A stretch of DNA of 43,124 nucleotides from an uncultured Saprospiraceae bacterium (GCA_937923465.1 CALDUB010000147.1:1-43124), one strand, 5' to 3'; numbered from the stretch's first letter, positions 21,301 through 28,837 are shown. Program-made: numbers and translations. The notes: generated by a model not told the origin, from the letters alone.

Positions 21301-22469
21301 TCCGAATTTCCTGCAATGTTTTGTTGATAAGCACTAGCCGTTGTTGGATAATCATTTGAATTACTGCTTCCATAGATGTACAAACGCTGACTAAAATCTG
21401 TAATAATACTATGAGGGAAATCGTCTCCGTCTCCGCCGATATATGTGGCGTAGATTAGGTTAGTACCGGTAGGATTATATTTACTAATCACAATGTCTTC
21501 ACCGCCATTAAATGTAAAATCAAACGAGCCTGTTGTCGTTGCATAACCTGCACCAAAAGCCAAACCACCTGCATATATATTTCCTTCTGAATCAAAACAA
21601 GCTGTATGACCAAATACACCTGCACTGCCACTTACATTGTGTCCAGAGAGCGTCGCTGCGACTACTGTCGGGTCGATAACTAATGGTAAGTTATGGTCGT
21701 AATTATCTGATATTTCAAAGCTTAACTCGTTGTCTTTCAGTACGTAACGAGAAGACACTTCTCTTTCTTTACCGTCAATGATTTGATAAGTATAAGGAGC
21801 TAATTCTGAAATGATAGCAGCAGAAGTATATACTTTTAATTGTCCATTTACCAATTCAACTTTGTCTGCTCCTTCATATTCCATGACAATGTCAGCAGGA
21901 TTGGCATGAGGTGCTAATATGAACTCATACTTGATTTCGCCGTTTTGTCTGAAAATTCTCAAGTCGGTTTTATCGTATATTCCTTGGTACAAAACTTCGC
22001 TAGCTGCAGGGACATTTGATGCCCATTTTGACTTGTCATTACCAATGAAATAGTTGTATTTTTCTTTACCCAGATTGACGGCTGCTATGTTGGCATCCAA
22101 TGAATTTTTAAAATTCACATGATAAGAATGCCCTTTGATAGGTTCAGGGTTTTCTGCATCTTTTAGGGCGTGCAAGTCGCTAAGTGCATCTTGGTCATAC
22201 ACTTGATAAGTCAGTCTGTTTCTTTCCAAAAATAGACCGTTGAAGGTACCACTAAAGCCCGTTTGATAAACGATGTTTTCATGCCATTGGTTATCATTTC
22301 TAATGAAAGAAGGCGTCTTTTTTCCAATTTCAGGCTGAGCAGATTGAGCTTCTGTTACATGAGAATGGTCGTGTCCGTCATGGTCATGGTGTTCTTGTGC
22401 AAGCAAACTCGAAAAAGATGCCAAACAGAGAATTAACAGTATTCCGAAAAATTTTGAGGGTGTATGCAT
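18306..22469 (-). CDS. Large secreted DUF7948-like/SBBP/PKD protein with type B sorting domain
   Basis: The track begins at 22499, but the internal ATG at 22469 (MHTPSKFFGILLILCLASF) gives a normal signal peptide ending SSLLAQ, and 1387 residues. A His/Asp-rich stretch follows immediately (EHHDHDGHDHSH). Next come a DUF7948-like N-terminal domain (about 50-270: FIRNDNQWHENIVYQ, then NYFIGNDKSKWASNVP), SBBP-type beta-propeller repeats (about 275-740: DSEGNIYAGG, DDDNNVYVTGFAG), a PKD domain (about 780-820: FYWNFGDGDDSTLENPSHVY), further PKD/SprB-like modules, and a type B gliding-associated C-terminal domain (about 1300-1387: IPSAFSPNFDGVNDEF). This is a standard T9SS surface-protein plan. No enzymatic motif was seen. 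The His-rich tail after the signal peptide may bind metal; this is inference. Confidence 0.88.
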   Translation of the reverse strand: MHTPSKFFGILLILCLASFSSLLAQEHHDHDGHDHSHVTEAQSAQPEIGKKTPSFIRNDNQWHENIVYQTGFSGTFNGLFLERNRLTYQVYDQDALSDLHALKDAENPEPIKGHSYHVNFKNSLDANIAAVNLGKEKYNYFIGNDKSKWASNVPAASEVLYQGIYDKTDLRIFRQNGEIKYEFILAPHANPADIVMEYEGADKVELVNGQLKVYTSAAIISELAPYTYQIIDGKEREVSSRYVLKDNELSFEISDNYDHNLPLVIDPTVVAATLSGHNVSGSAGVFGHTACFDSEGNIYAGGLAFGAGYATTTGSFDFTFNGGEDIVISKYNPTGTNLIYATYIGGDGDDFPHSIITDFSQRLYIYGSSNSNDYPTTASAYQQNIAGNSDIIITVLESDGSSLVGSTHVGGTQDDGVNNSFQNKNYGDDYRGEIILDSENNVYVSSGTQSANFPIVNGFDNTFTDDSSSSSQDGVVLKMNSDLSLLYWSTFLGGSDPDFAMGMRLDDDNNVYVTGFAGDSTFPTTPGTVSSAWPGGGENAFVVKIDKNGDELLLGTFWGSSDGEEHGYFLDIDEENNVHIYGQTTGTMPITPGVFSSQVGSPQFISALSSGLDEVVYSTVIGEGSGGAGYDFLNSNVDFVPVAFMVDKCNNIYFSGYGASDNLPTTAGSFYNQGNSFYLGVLEPNAAALSFGTYYGRSNHVDGGTSRFDKSGTVYQAVCSCTNSGNFAMNTNADAFETDMPNSTCDVGVFKIDFEVETVTAAGVIMESGTNVITSSGCAPFNVDFVYTGQDGTGFYWNFGDGDDSTLENPSHVYQNAGSYPVFLVVDNPFTCNQIDTVYLQVDVLDNTDFSVDTSFCDGSDLILDASVQNATYLWQDGFTGSTRVVSEPGTYWVNVDIGSCARTDTFLVNPPLDLSVNIGPDSISACDVFIYTFDGTTAGAVDYVWQDGVTDPIRTVSSEGTFVLTVSDENNCTYSDDALLLFGETPTVNIGPDVILCDGEPYTFNATGSNTNVTYSWSDGSTDASLTTTTPATYSVSVSDDGCESEDEAILEYFPEFNLESDIVPIECSNDCNASLSVIGNGGIGELSYAWSNGSNALSINNLCPGIYTVTVTDDECEYVTDFDLVNPEVLTTESISTDLVCAGDSSGMISAVNFVGGVQPYIFSLNDGEYQASPDFTGLDAGSYTLNLLDSVGCLFPVSVSLTQPPEFFVYAGEDISIQLGESTQLNGDVIPFFGQDILWTPEIDLECTDCLNPELTPPNSQQYTLTATDPETGCFRADSVNVEVIKVRKVFIPSAFSPNFDGVNDEFSVFGHVGVTEVESFQVWSRWGELLFENTFFPPNKPGFGWDGYHRGKLVNPGVFVYTARVRYFDGEIGLFKGDVTLVK

Positions 22470-22499
22470 AAAATATTGCGGTTTTAGTAGTTTTGCCAA

Positions 22500-22711
22500 A
22501 ATATTAAATGGCAGAGTTTGTATGGATAGGTGAAAAGAGATAAAAATAAACTAAATATAGGAATTAAATTTTAATAATAACACCCACAAATACATATCAG
22601 TTCGTTTTTAACGTATAATTTAGCTTTATGTGTTGTCTAGTTGACTTTTGTTGTTTTATTTAACATTTCTTACAACTTTAGAAGCTGTTTGAGTTTAAGT
22701 ATTTTTCTATC
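22500..22711. other. Intergenic region, no gene seen
   Basis: AT-rich stretch upstream of the large secreted-protein gene, expected to carry its promoter. No other structure recognised until the repeat element that starts at 22712. Confidence 0.4.
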
Positions 22712-22964
22712 CTGATAGGAATGCGGATAGGCGTCAGGTTTATTTTATCTCGTTTTTTGACAAACCCCGCCGCGTTGCGGGACAAGCAGTGATTGTGAAA
22801 AAATAAGAGTTCAAATCTCAACCTAACTTTGAGCTTCTTATTTTTCGACAGTTGAATGAGAAGTTTAACCTTAAAATTACCTCGATTTGAATTTAAAGTA
22901 CTGATAATCAGTCAATTAAACTTTAATGGGTAATAAACCTGACGCGAATCTGATAGGAATGCGG
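22712..22964. repeat. Small candidate mobile repeat element with terminal inverted repeats and flanking direct repeats
   Basis: The 15-bp direct repeat ctgataggaatgcgg occurs at 22712-22726 and 22950-22964. Just inside it lies a perfect 14-bp inverted repeat, gcgtcaggtttatt (22731-22744) and aataaacctgacgc (22932-22945). The interior has a small GC hairpin (cccgc/gcggg, 22766-22781), the 20-mer shared with 17596, and an AT-rich hairpin (22797-22845). The plan is that of a non-autonomous insertion with terminal inverted repeats, although a 15-bp target duplication would be long. No ORF is inside. Confidence 0.55.
22787..22806 (+). repeat. 20-bp repeat, copy 2
   Basis: Identical to 17596-17615, and located inside the candidate repeat element at 22712-22964. 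Confidence 0.6.
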
Positions 22965-22994
22965 GACATACAACACATTCTGGAATAAAGTCTA

Positions 22995-23297
22995 TTACCC
23001 CAAGACAATATCCTTAAAGTAGTAAACCCAAAAACCGATGTATAGAAATGTCGGTAAAACAACGCCTCGGACGCTATTGGTATGTCTGAGTTTGTTGAAG
23101 TAATTCATCAAAATTGCATTGGCACCTATCGCAACGATTCCTGTTGTTCTCTCTCTGAAATAGGGCGAAAAACCGTCTGTACTGGCTAGACCCGCCTCGT
23201 CTAGTCCGTCGAAAATAATCGTCAAGGCGACATAAGCGATGACGGGTAAAAGAGTGGCAGCAATTATTCCTGTTGGAAATGTATCTTTATTAAGCAT
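22995..23297 (-). CDS. Small predicted membrane protein paired with the GT39 gene
   Basis: 100 residues with hydrophobic segments at about 9-29 (GIIAATLLPVIAYVALTIIF), 52-65 and 79-96 (VVLPTFLYIGFWVYYF), so two or three membrane passes are likely. I do not recognise a named family. It starts 10 bp after the stop of the glycosyltransferase gene upstream on the same strand, so the two are almost certainly co-transcribed. A role alongside that enzyme in the inner membrane is possible but unproven. Confidence 0.7.
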   Translation of the reverse strand: MLNKDTFPTGIIAATLLPVIAYVALTIIFDGLDEAGLASTDGFSPYFRERTTGIVAIGANAILMNYFNKLRHTNSVRGVVLPTFLYIGFWVYYFKDIVLG

Positions 23298-23307
23298 GGT
23301 TTTTATT

Positions 23308-24873
23308 TTACTTTTTATTTACTTTTATATCGTAGTCCAAAACTACAATACTACTGTCTTTTTCCAAATATTCGGGGAGTTTATGATGAGGGAAACTTTC
23401 AAACATGATAAATTTTCGCCCTACTAATTTTAAACTATCTAAAGCCCTTTCATCTGGATAATAACAATTTGCATTAACATTCTTAAAAAACATGATGTCC
23501 AAATCATCATCACATTTGGTATTAATTAAAACACGGTTGTCTAATATGTCTTGATTTAAACTTTTGTAAATCAATGTATTATGAATATCAATGTTTCTAG
23601 ATTTACGTGTGATGCTTCTTCTCTCTGCTGTTTTTTGAGGTTGAAATACTTGAAGAACTGCGACGCAGCAACAGACAATTAAAATAGGTAATAGGGTGTT
23701 TTTTGAAGCATATTTTTTCAGTCGGTCAAATACGTTAATAATTGCCACGGCAATAATAATACAGAGTAGACTGCTCACGGGAAGCGTAAAAGCGGGCATT
23801 TTGGTGGCGACAACCAAAGAAAAGAAACCAAATATAACAAAAATGACAGCCAGAAACGCGAGTGTCATTGACTTTGAAATTCGTTTGTCAAACAATAAAA
23901 ATAGAATACCAGGGATGATTAGATAAGACAAATAGCCATAGAATATGCTTTGTTGATACAGATGATAAAATGCGTCTCCATGATGACTTTCAACGACTTC
24001 AAAAATATGTTCTGTATTCAGCGCATATTCACGAGCACTTTGAACAGGAAAAGCATATGAAATGTAGAGTTGCCAAGGCAGAAAAACACTAATTGCTGTT
24101 CCAATTCCTGCGGCAAGTTTCAAATACTGCTGCTTATCAAAACGCAGTTCCTTTTCAAATAAAATATAAAGCCCCCAAGCACCAAAAACGAGTAGTCCCG
24201 TTAACCATTTTACTAAAACAGCGCAGCCAATAAAAATACCAATCAAGACTGCCCATGATAGTGAATAATTACTTTTGATATAACGAATAAATGCCCAGAA
24301 ACTTGCAGTAACATAGAAAATAAAAGCAATATCATTGTGGTCGGTAGATTCTCGACCTGCGGTTAATTCTAGATGAAAGTGGGAAAAACACATCAATAAA
24401 GCGGCTAAAAAGGCAATTTCTTTATTTTTCGTCCAAAAATCAGCGATTTCTCTGACAAAATAAACACCAATCGTACCAAGCAAGGCAGAAGGCAATCGCA
24501 GTGCTATTTCATTAAAACCGAATATTTTAAGAGACAATGCCATCTGCCAGAGAAATAAAGGCTGCTTGTGCAACCAGATATGACTACAACACCAATGAAC
24601 CTCATCTTTGCCCCAAACATTATCTACGATTAGCATTGGTTTGAAGGGGTTGTCTACCATGTTTTTTGCAACGAGAGCATGGAATTTTTCATCCCAATCG
24701 TGCAAATACGGGTCTAAAGAAATCATGACCAAACGAAGCAGAAAAGCACTGAGCATTAGTAATCCAAAAGCGACCTTTTTCTTATCGGTAAAAAAGAAAA
24801 GCAATATTCCAATAAGTGAAGGAATAGAGGCTATTACTAGTCCCCAGAGGGTTTCATCTTGGTAAAAAATCAT
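23308..24873 (-). CDS. GT39/ArnT-type membrane glycosyltransferase
   Basis: 521 residues. The N-terminus has two membrane helices, then a first extracytoplasmic loop with the acidic pair expected for the ArnT/PMT superfamily (DPYLHDWDEKFHALVAKNM, about 53-71). Later come FGFNEIALRLPSALLGTIGV and AGRESTDHNDIAF, further family hallmarks, followed by about ten hydrophobic segments and a soluble C-terminal tail (about 420-521). Family members transfer a sugar from a polyprenyl-phosphate donor to lipid A, protein or another acceptor at the outer face of the inner membrane. The acceptor here cannot be deduced. It is the first gene of a two-gene unit with the small membrane protein at 22995 and is divergent from the gene at 25061. 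Confidence 0.87.
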   Translation of the reverse strand: MIFYQDETLWGLVIASIPSLIGILLFFFTDKKKVAFGLLMLSAFLLRLVMISLDPYLHDWDEKFHALVAKNMVDNPFKPMLIVDNVWGKDEVHWCCSHIWLHKQPLFLWQMALSLKIFGFNEIALRLPSALLGTIGVYFVREIADFWTKNKEIAFLAALLMCFSHFHLELTAGRESTDHNDIAFIFYVTASFWAFIRYIKSNYSLSWAVLIGIFIGCAVLVKWLTGLLVFGAWGLYILFEKELRFDKQQYLKLAAGIGTAISVFLPWQLYISYAFPVQSAREYALNTEHIFEVVESHHGDAFYHLYQQSIFYGYLSYLIIPGILFLLFDKRISKSMTLAFLAVIFVIFGFFSLVVATKMPAFTLPVSSLLCIIIAVAIINVFDRLKKYASKNTLLPILIVCCCVAVLQVFQPQKTAERRSITRKSRNIDIHNTLIYKSLNQDILDNRVLINTKCDDDLDIMFFKNVNANCYYPDERALDSLKLVGRKFIMFESFPHHKLPEYLEKDSSIVVLDYDIKVNKK

Positions 24874-25002
24874 TTATTAATTATCGTTTTTGTTCTTATA
24901 GCCCTAAAGAAAAGAAAATATTGGTAACTTCTGTGAATAGATAGCTGAATTTTATAAGCTGTTACAACCAAAAACGGACAAAGAGTGTCTTTAATGTAGA
25001 TT

Positions 25003-25010
25003 TATCTTTG
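25003..25010 (+). promoter_or_regulatory. Bacteroidota -7 element (TATCTTTG)
   Basis: TATCTTTG matches the TAnnTTTG consensus, 50 bp upstream of the ATG at 25061. No clear TTTG -33 partner is seen at the usual distance. Confidence 0.5.
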
Positions 25011-25060
25011 CGGATTGTTCAAAATGGACAATTCTTACGTCTTCTTTCTAAATACAATTA

Positions 25061-25609
25061 ATGAAATCACTTCTTTTTATAGCCTTTACATCTGTTTTGA
25101 CTATCTTTTCTACTGTAAAGTGGGAAGAACTACGTTCCTATGAAGGTCGCTTTCAGATTGAATCTCCAGGAACCCTGACAGAAAAGATTGACACCATTCA
25201 AACGGCAATTGGTGGAGTTCCTCACCACACTTTTTACTGGCAAGCAGAGGACGAAACAGCGGACAATCTATTCTTTTCTTTGATTTATTACGATTTACCA
25301 GAGAATGGGATTAACTCTGATAGTATAGACTTAATTGAAGAATTTTTTACAAATACGACAGAGTCTGCTGCGGAGTCCGTTCGAGGCGATTTGGTGTATA
25401 AAAGTTATGAAGAGTTATCTGGTTTTCCTGGGTACTTTTGGCGGATAGATTATCTGGACGGCAAGGCTGTCATTAAATCAAAAGCGTGGTTGGTTGACAA
25501 TCGCTTTTATGAGTTAAAGACGATTTCTTGGAAGGAAAAAAATGTCAATCCTGACTCTGATAAATTCTTTGATTCTTTTAAATTATTGGTTGCTCCGAGA
25601 AGAGAGTAA
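25061..25609 (+). CDS. Uncharacterised secreted protein
   Basis: 182 residues with an N-terminal signal-like segment (MKSLLFIAFTSVLTIFS). The mature part reads like a single small alpha/beta domain: EGRFQIESPGTLTEKIDTIQT, a central strand FFSLIYYDLP, an acidic helix, then AWLVDNRFYELKTISW, and a C-terminal helix ending FFDSFKLL. This layout resembles PsbP-like or DUF1795-like folds that begin with an F-x-I-x-x-P strand, but I do not recognise a named family. It stands alone between a divergent promoter region and a strong terminator. Export by Sec to the periplasm is likely. Confidence 0.72.
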   Translation: MKSLLFIAFTSVLTIFSTVKWEELRSYEGRFQIESPGTLTEKIDTIQTAIGGVPHHTFYWQAEDETADNLFFSLIYYDLPENGINSDSIDLIEEFFTNTTESAAESVRGDLVYKSYEELSGFPGYFWRIDYLDGKAVIKSKAWLVDNRFYELKTISWKEKNVNPDSDKFFDSFKLLVAPRRE

Positions 25610-25638
25610 GTATCACGTTCGTTTCTCGGCGTGACTAA

Positions 25639-25674
25639 AAAAGAGCAATGGTGAAAGTCATTGCTCTTTTTATT
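25639..25674 (+). terminator. Intrinsic terminator after the secreted protein gene
   Basis: A 12-bp perfect stem (aaaagagcaatg / cattgctctttt) with an 8-nt loop runs into ttttta, 29 bp after the stop at 25609. Confidence 0.92.
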
Positions 25675-25707
25675 TGCAATAATCTCCTTTAATTAGCAAG
25701 GGTTAGT

Positions 25708-25715
25708 TACATTTG
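25708..25715 (+). promoter_or_regulatory. Possible -7 element (TACATTTG) almost touching a start codon
   Basis: TACATTTG fits TAnnTTTG but ends only 4 bp before the ATG at 25720. If used, transcription would begin at or just past the start codon, giving a leaderless message. No well-spaced -33 element was seen, so it may be coincidental. Confidence 0.35.
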
Positions 25716-25719
25716 CCGC

Positions 25720-26901
25720 ATGAAAAGAATCATACTAAAAAGAAAGAGACTAGAAGCTATCAAACGCCGTCATCCATGGGTTTTTTCGGGTGCTATACAC
25801 GCAAAACCTGACGGAGAACCAGATAATGGCGAAATTGTACTTTTGGTAGACGGAGACGGGGAAGTATTGGCAACAGGGCACTACGCAAATGGTAGTATTG
25901 CTTTACGTCTTTTTGCTTTTGAGGAAACGAAGGCAGATGCGGCATTTTGGATAAAGAAAATAGCAGAGGCATACAAACACCGTCAAGCGATTAGTATTGG
26001 TACAAATGCTCAGACGACTTGTTATCGTTTAGTACACGCAGAGGGAGACGGTTTGCCAGGGTTGATTATCGATATCTATGGTAAAACGGCTGTCGTACAA
26101 TGTCATTCTGTGGGTATGCACAAGATACGTGAACATATTTCGACTGCGCTGCAAACTGTTTTAGGAAACAAACTAGAGGCAGTTTATGATAAAAGTGCTG
26201 CAAGTGTCGGTCAACCTTATAGTTTGAGTGTTGAAAATCAATATCTTTTTGGAAAGTCAACTTCTCAAATTGTCAAAGAAAACGATTGCAATTTCTACGT
26301 TAATTGGGAAGAAGGGCAGAAGACTGGTTTCTTTTTAGACCAGCGAGATAATCGCCAATTATTGAGCCGTTATTCGGAAGATAAGACGGTTTTAAATGCT
26401 TTTTCTTACTCAGGAGGATTTTCGGTTTATGCCTTGCGTGCAGGCGCAAATATTGTAGACTCTGTCGATGTTTCTAAAAAAGCAATCGAATGGACTGACC
26501 AAAACATTGAATTGAATAAAAGTGACCGTGGTATTCACAAAGGCTATGCAGAAGATGTTATGGCATTTTTGAAAAATAATACGCGAGCTTATGATACTAT
26601 GGTCGTAGACCCACCAGCATTTGCGAAAAATATTCGTAAAAAGCACAACGCAGTACAGGGTTACAAGCGTCTCAATGCCTTAGCAATCAGTCAAGTAGCC
26701 CCAGGAGGTATTATCTTTACTTTTAGTTGCTCTCAGGTAGTTGACCGTAAATTATTTTACGATACCATTACCGCAGCAGGGATAGAAGCAGGTAGAAACG
26801 TACGTGTGATACACCATTTGAGTCAGCCAGCTGACCACCCTGTTAACCTATTTCACCCAGAGGGGAGTTACTTAAAAGGATTGGTATTGAGAGTTGATTA
26901 G
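25720..26901 (+). CDS. rlmI: RlmI-type class I SAM-dependent rRNA (cytosine-C5) methyltransferase
   Basis: 393 residues, the usual length. An N-terminal PUA-like domain (about 1-75: RHPWVFSGAI, then VLATGHYANGSIALRLF) is followed by a linker domain (RLVHAEGDGLPGLIIDIYG, about 108-127). The Rossmann methyltransferase core has the AdoMet motif VLNAFSYSGGFSVYAL (about 224-239), the acidic end of strand 2 (VDSVDVSKKAIEW) and the catalytic-site motif VDPPAFAK (about 295-302), with FTFSCS further on. RlmI of E. coli methylates C1962 of 23S rRNA, and this protein probably acts at the equivalent position. It is monocistronic, with terminators on both sides. Confidence 0.9.
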   Translation: MKRIILKRKRLEAIKRRHPWVFSGAIHAKPDGEPDNGEIVLLVDGDGEVLATGHYANGSIALRLFAFEETKADAAFWIKKIAEAYKHRQAISIGTNAQTTCYRLVHAEGDGLPGLIIDIYGKTAVVQCHSVGMHKIREHISTALQTVLGNKLEAVYDKSAASVGQPYSLSVENQYLFGKSTSQIVKENDCNFYVNWEEGQKTGFFLDQRDNRQLLSRYSEDKTVLNAFSYSGGFSVYALRAGANIVDSVDVSKKAIEWTDQNIELNKSDRGIHKGYAEDVMAFLKNNTRAYDTMVVDPPAFAKNIRKKHNAVQGYKRLNALAISQVAPGGIIFTFSCSQVVDRKLFYDTITAAGIEAGRNVRVIHHLSQPADHPVNLFHPEGSYLKGLVLRVD

Positions 26902-26939
26902 TAGAACGAGTTTGCAATTTTTTGCAAATATGCAAGAAA

Positions 26940-26974
26940 AAAGCCGTTCAGAATATAACATTCTGAACGGCTTT
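26940..26974. terminator. Shared terminator between rlmI and rimM
   Basis: A 15-bp perfect stem (aaagccgttcagaat / attctgaacggcttt) with a 5-nt loop lies between the convergent genes. On the minus strand it ends in six T residues, so it suits rimM best, but it can also stop rlmI transcription. Confidence 0.88.
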
Positions 26975-26986
26975 CCTGTAAAATTA

Positions 26987-27014
26987 ACTCACAACTCACA
27001 ACTCACAACTCACA
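26987..27014. repeat. 7-bp tandem repeat at the rimM stop codon
   Basis: Four perfect copies of actcaca and a degenerate fifth (27015-27021) run into the rimM stop codon (27010-27012). Confidence 0.85.
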
Positions 27015-27546
27015 ACTCAAGAATCCCCTCAGGCAAATCCATAACAATAATCATTGATTTACTATCTACATCTTCAATCAGGGCATCATTCATCGGCAAT
27101 AAAATCTCATTACCTTGATAAGTAACCTGCGCCATTTCTTGCTGAGGCATTTCAATAATATCTTCAATCTCACCGACTTCGCCATGCGTCAAGTCAACGA
27201 TTTTAAAGCCTTTATATTTGCGAAATTGTAGCGTTTCTTCTTGAGTGAAATCAAACTGTCTTTCCTCTTCTTTTAAGATATCCTCTCTACGCAAATACAT
27301 CTGCTTTGCAGTATAAGGAACAGCATCTTGATTGCTATACAAATCTTCAAAAAGAACAAACGGCGTATCATTCATCCGAATATTCTCAACAAAGAAAGGT
27401 ACTTTTCCTCCGTCAATATCCAAAAAGATAAACTCGGCAGCTACGAAGTCTTCCGTAAACTCTTCAAATAAATGCACTTTTAATTCGCCTTCTGTTCCGT
27501 GGACTTTTTTAGTGCGACCGATATGTGTATATTTTAAATTATGCAT
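27010..27546 (-). CDS. rimM: Ribosome maturation factor RimM
   Basis: 178 residues, the typical length. The N-terminal RimM domain (about 1-90) begins YTHIGRTKKVHGTEGELKV, the family's G-(R/K)-(I/T)-x-x-x-H-G-x-(K/E)-G-x-(L/V) signature. The C-terminal PRC-barrel domain (about 100-175) includes YKGFKIVD..GEVGEIEDIIEMPQQEMAQV, then EILLPMNDALIEDVD. RimM binds S19/16S rRNA and helps mature the 30S head. The usual neighbour rpsP is absent. It is followed by a shared hairpin terminator, and its last codons run into a 7-bp tandem repeat. Confidence 0.92.
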   Translation of the reverse strand: MHNLKYTHIGRTKKVHGTEGELKVHLFEEFTEDFVAAEFIFLDIDGGKVPFFVENIRMNDTPFVLFEDLYSNQDAVPYTAKQMYLRREDILKEEERQFDFTQEETLQFRKYKGFKIVDLTHGEVGEIEDIIEMPQQEMAQVTYQGNEILLPMNDALIEDVDSKSMIIVMDLPEGILEL

Positions 27547-27566
27547 TTTTTATTTTTTAAGAACAA

Positions 27567-27599
27567 AAAAGGAGAGAAAACAGTATTTTCCCTCCTTTT
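27567..27599 (-). terminator. Terminator after the cupin gene
   Basis: The arms aaaaggagagaaaa and ttttccctcctttt pair with one mismatch around a 5-nt loop, 38 bp downstream of the cupin stop. On the minus strand a T-run follows (ccttttttg). It also marks the gap before rimM. Confidence 0.8.
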
Positions 27600-27636
27600 C
27601 CATTATTATTATCGCGTTCCTAAACTCAATTATATA

Positions 27637-28542
27637 TTACTTTACTGTTTGTATTGTCTGTACAGATTGTACTTTTCGGATGGCTTTAACCGCGCGTTTT
27701 TCTGCCATGTTTTTCTTCAAATTGAACCACCTGTCTTTTAATAAAAAGCGCATAACCTCATCGAGGTGTGTCATAAATCCAATTTGATAAACACCTCGCA
27801 TTCTTTCTTTTAAAGAAGGACTTAAAGAGCGAATCGAAAAGCCAATACCCGCCGAACGATACTCAATATGATGCCACCAACCCGCAGGAATAAAAATAGT
27901 ATCACCCGCTAAAATCGTTGAGTCATAACCTGTCACATGGTGCAAGCCAGGAAATTTATCGTAATCAGGATTATTGATATCAATCGAAGTATGCGTTCCA
28001 AATGGAAAGCGATACATCAATTCAGAGTATTTTGGGTCAAATAAGACGACCCGTTTGTTTCCTGCTAACTCCGTCAAAAATACATTCGAGTTGTCCATAT
28101 CTCTATGAATACGCGTCACGGCACCCTCACCACCAAAAAAAGCTAATGGTATGAATTTCAATACTTTATCAGCAATATCTGGAAATGTAAAATCCTTAAA
28201 AAGTTCCTTTTTGTGTTTGAACACATTAAACAAGAAAAGGCGCTTTGAAGTAGGTCCAGAGCGTACTAAGTCGATATAATCTCTAAATTTCATCTTGTCA
28301 GGAGCTCCTTTGTAAGAACGGTCTGCTGTAGCTTTTTTACCTTCAGCATCATAAACTCCCACTTCTAAATCTCCTAACTCGTTCTTAAAATACTCAAATC
28401 CCCATTTTGTATACAATGGAGAGTCTTTCCCATAAAAATTTTTAATGATGACCGGTTTTTGCGGTATCATATACTTTTCTTGAAATTCTTCTCGGGTAAT
28501 ATTTTCTACCCTATCTAATCCATCAATTAATTGTAAAGGCAT
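27637..28542 (-). CDS. JmjC/cupin_8-type Fe(II)/2-oxoglutarate oxygenase-like protein
   Basis: 301 residues. The N-terminal part (FQEKYMIPQKPVIIKNFYG, about 20-38) is typical of cupin_8 proteins. The jelly-roll core carries a likely metal-binding set: H146 and D148 (TRIHRDMDNSNVF) and H224 or H225 (IFIPAGWWHHIEY). This is the HxD...H triad of JmjC hydroxylases. FDP at 168-170 and RSL near 238-240 also fit. Homologues hydroxylate protein side chains, including ribosomal proteins; the target here is unknown. The last residues (KVQSVQTIQTVK) come from a small internal repeat. It lies upstream of rimM, with a terminator between. A 30-bp perfect palindrome lies about 130 bp upstream of the start. 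Confidence 0.87.
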   Translation of the reverse strand: MPLQLIDGLDRVENITREEFQEKYMIPQKPVIIKNFYGKDSPLYTKWGFEYFKNELGDLEVGVYDAEGKKATADRSYKGAPDKMKFRDYIDLVRSGPTSKRLFLFNVFKHKKELFKDFTFPDIADKVLKFIPLAFFGGEGAVTRIHRDMDNSNVFLTELAGNKRVVLFDPKYSELMYRFPFGTHTSIDINNPDYDKFPGLHHVTGYDSTILAGDTIFIPAGWWHHIEYRSAGIGFSIRSLSPSLKERMRGVYQIGFMTHLDEVMRFLLKDRWFNLKKNMAEKRAVKAIRKVQSVQTIQTVK

Positions 28543-28673
28543 CTAACAGTATTGGTTAACTAATATCAATCTTCTCTAAAATTTTCACAAAGATAAGTTT
28601 ATCATTTCAAAACGCGCTAATACTAAGAGAAGTTCTAGTAAAGGGAAAGTAAATTTAATGATTTTTAACATAA

Positions 28674-28703
28674 TACCGTGTAACAAACGTTTGTTACACG
28701 GTA
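28674..28703. repeat. Perfect 30-bp palindrome
   Basis: taccgtgtaacaaac and its exact complement gtttgttacacggta abut with no loop. A third copy of the outer arm occurs at 28752-28761 (cacggtatta, against taataccgtg at 28671-28680). It lies between the stop of the gene at 28838 and the cupin start at 28542, so it could be an operator for the cupin gene, a terminator, or a repeat element. Confidence 0.75.
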
Positions 28704-28837
28704 ATAAAGTAACGCGAAAAAAATAAATTCAGCTTCTTAAGCTATTTATCTCACGGTATTAAACTTAAATTTACGGACGATTTAGCTACAAAAAATTACT
28801 CCCCATCCATGACGCTTTGATGAGACAAAGTTCATCG

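Noticed and set aside
26894-27118. 74-aa plus-strand ORF and similar track ORFs at 27332, 27541, 29905 and 29953
   Set aside because: They cover terminators, tandem repeats or the antisense of rimM, the cupin gene or the Fe-S carrier gene.
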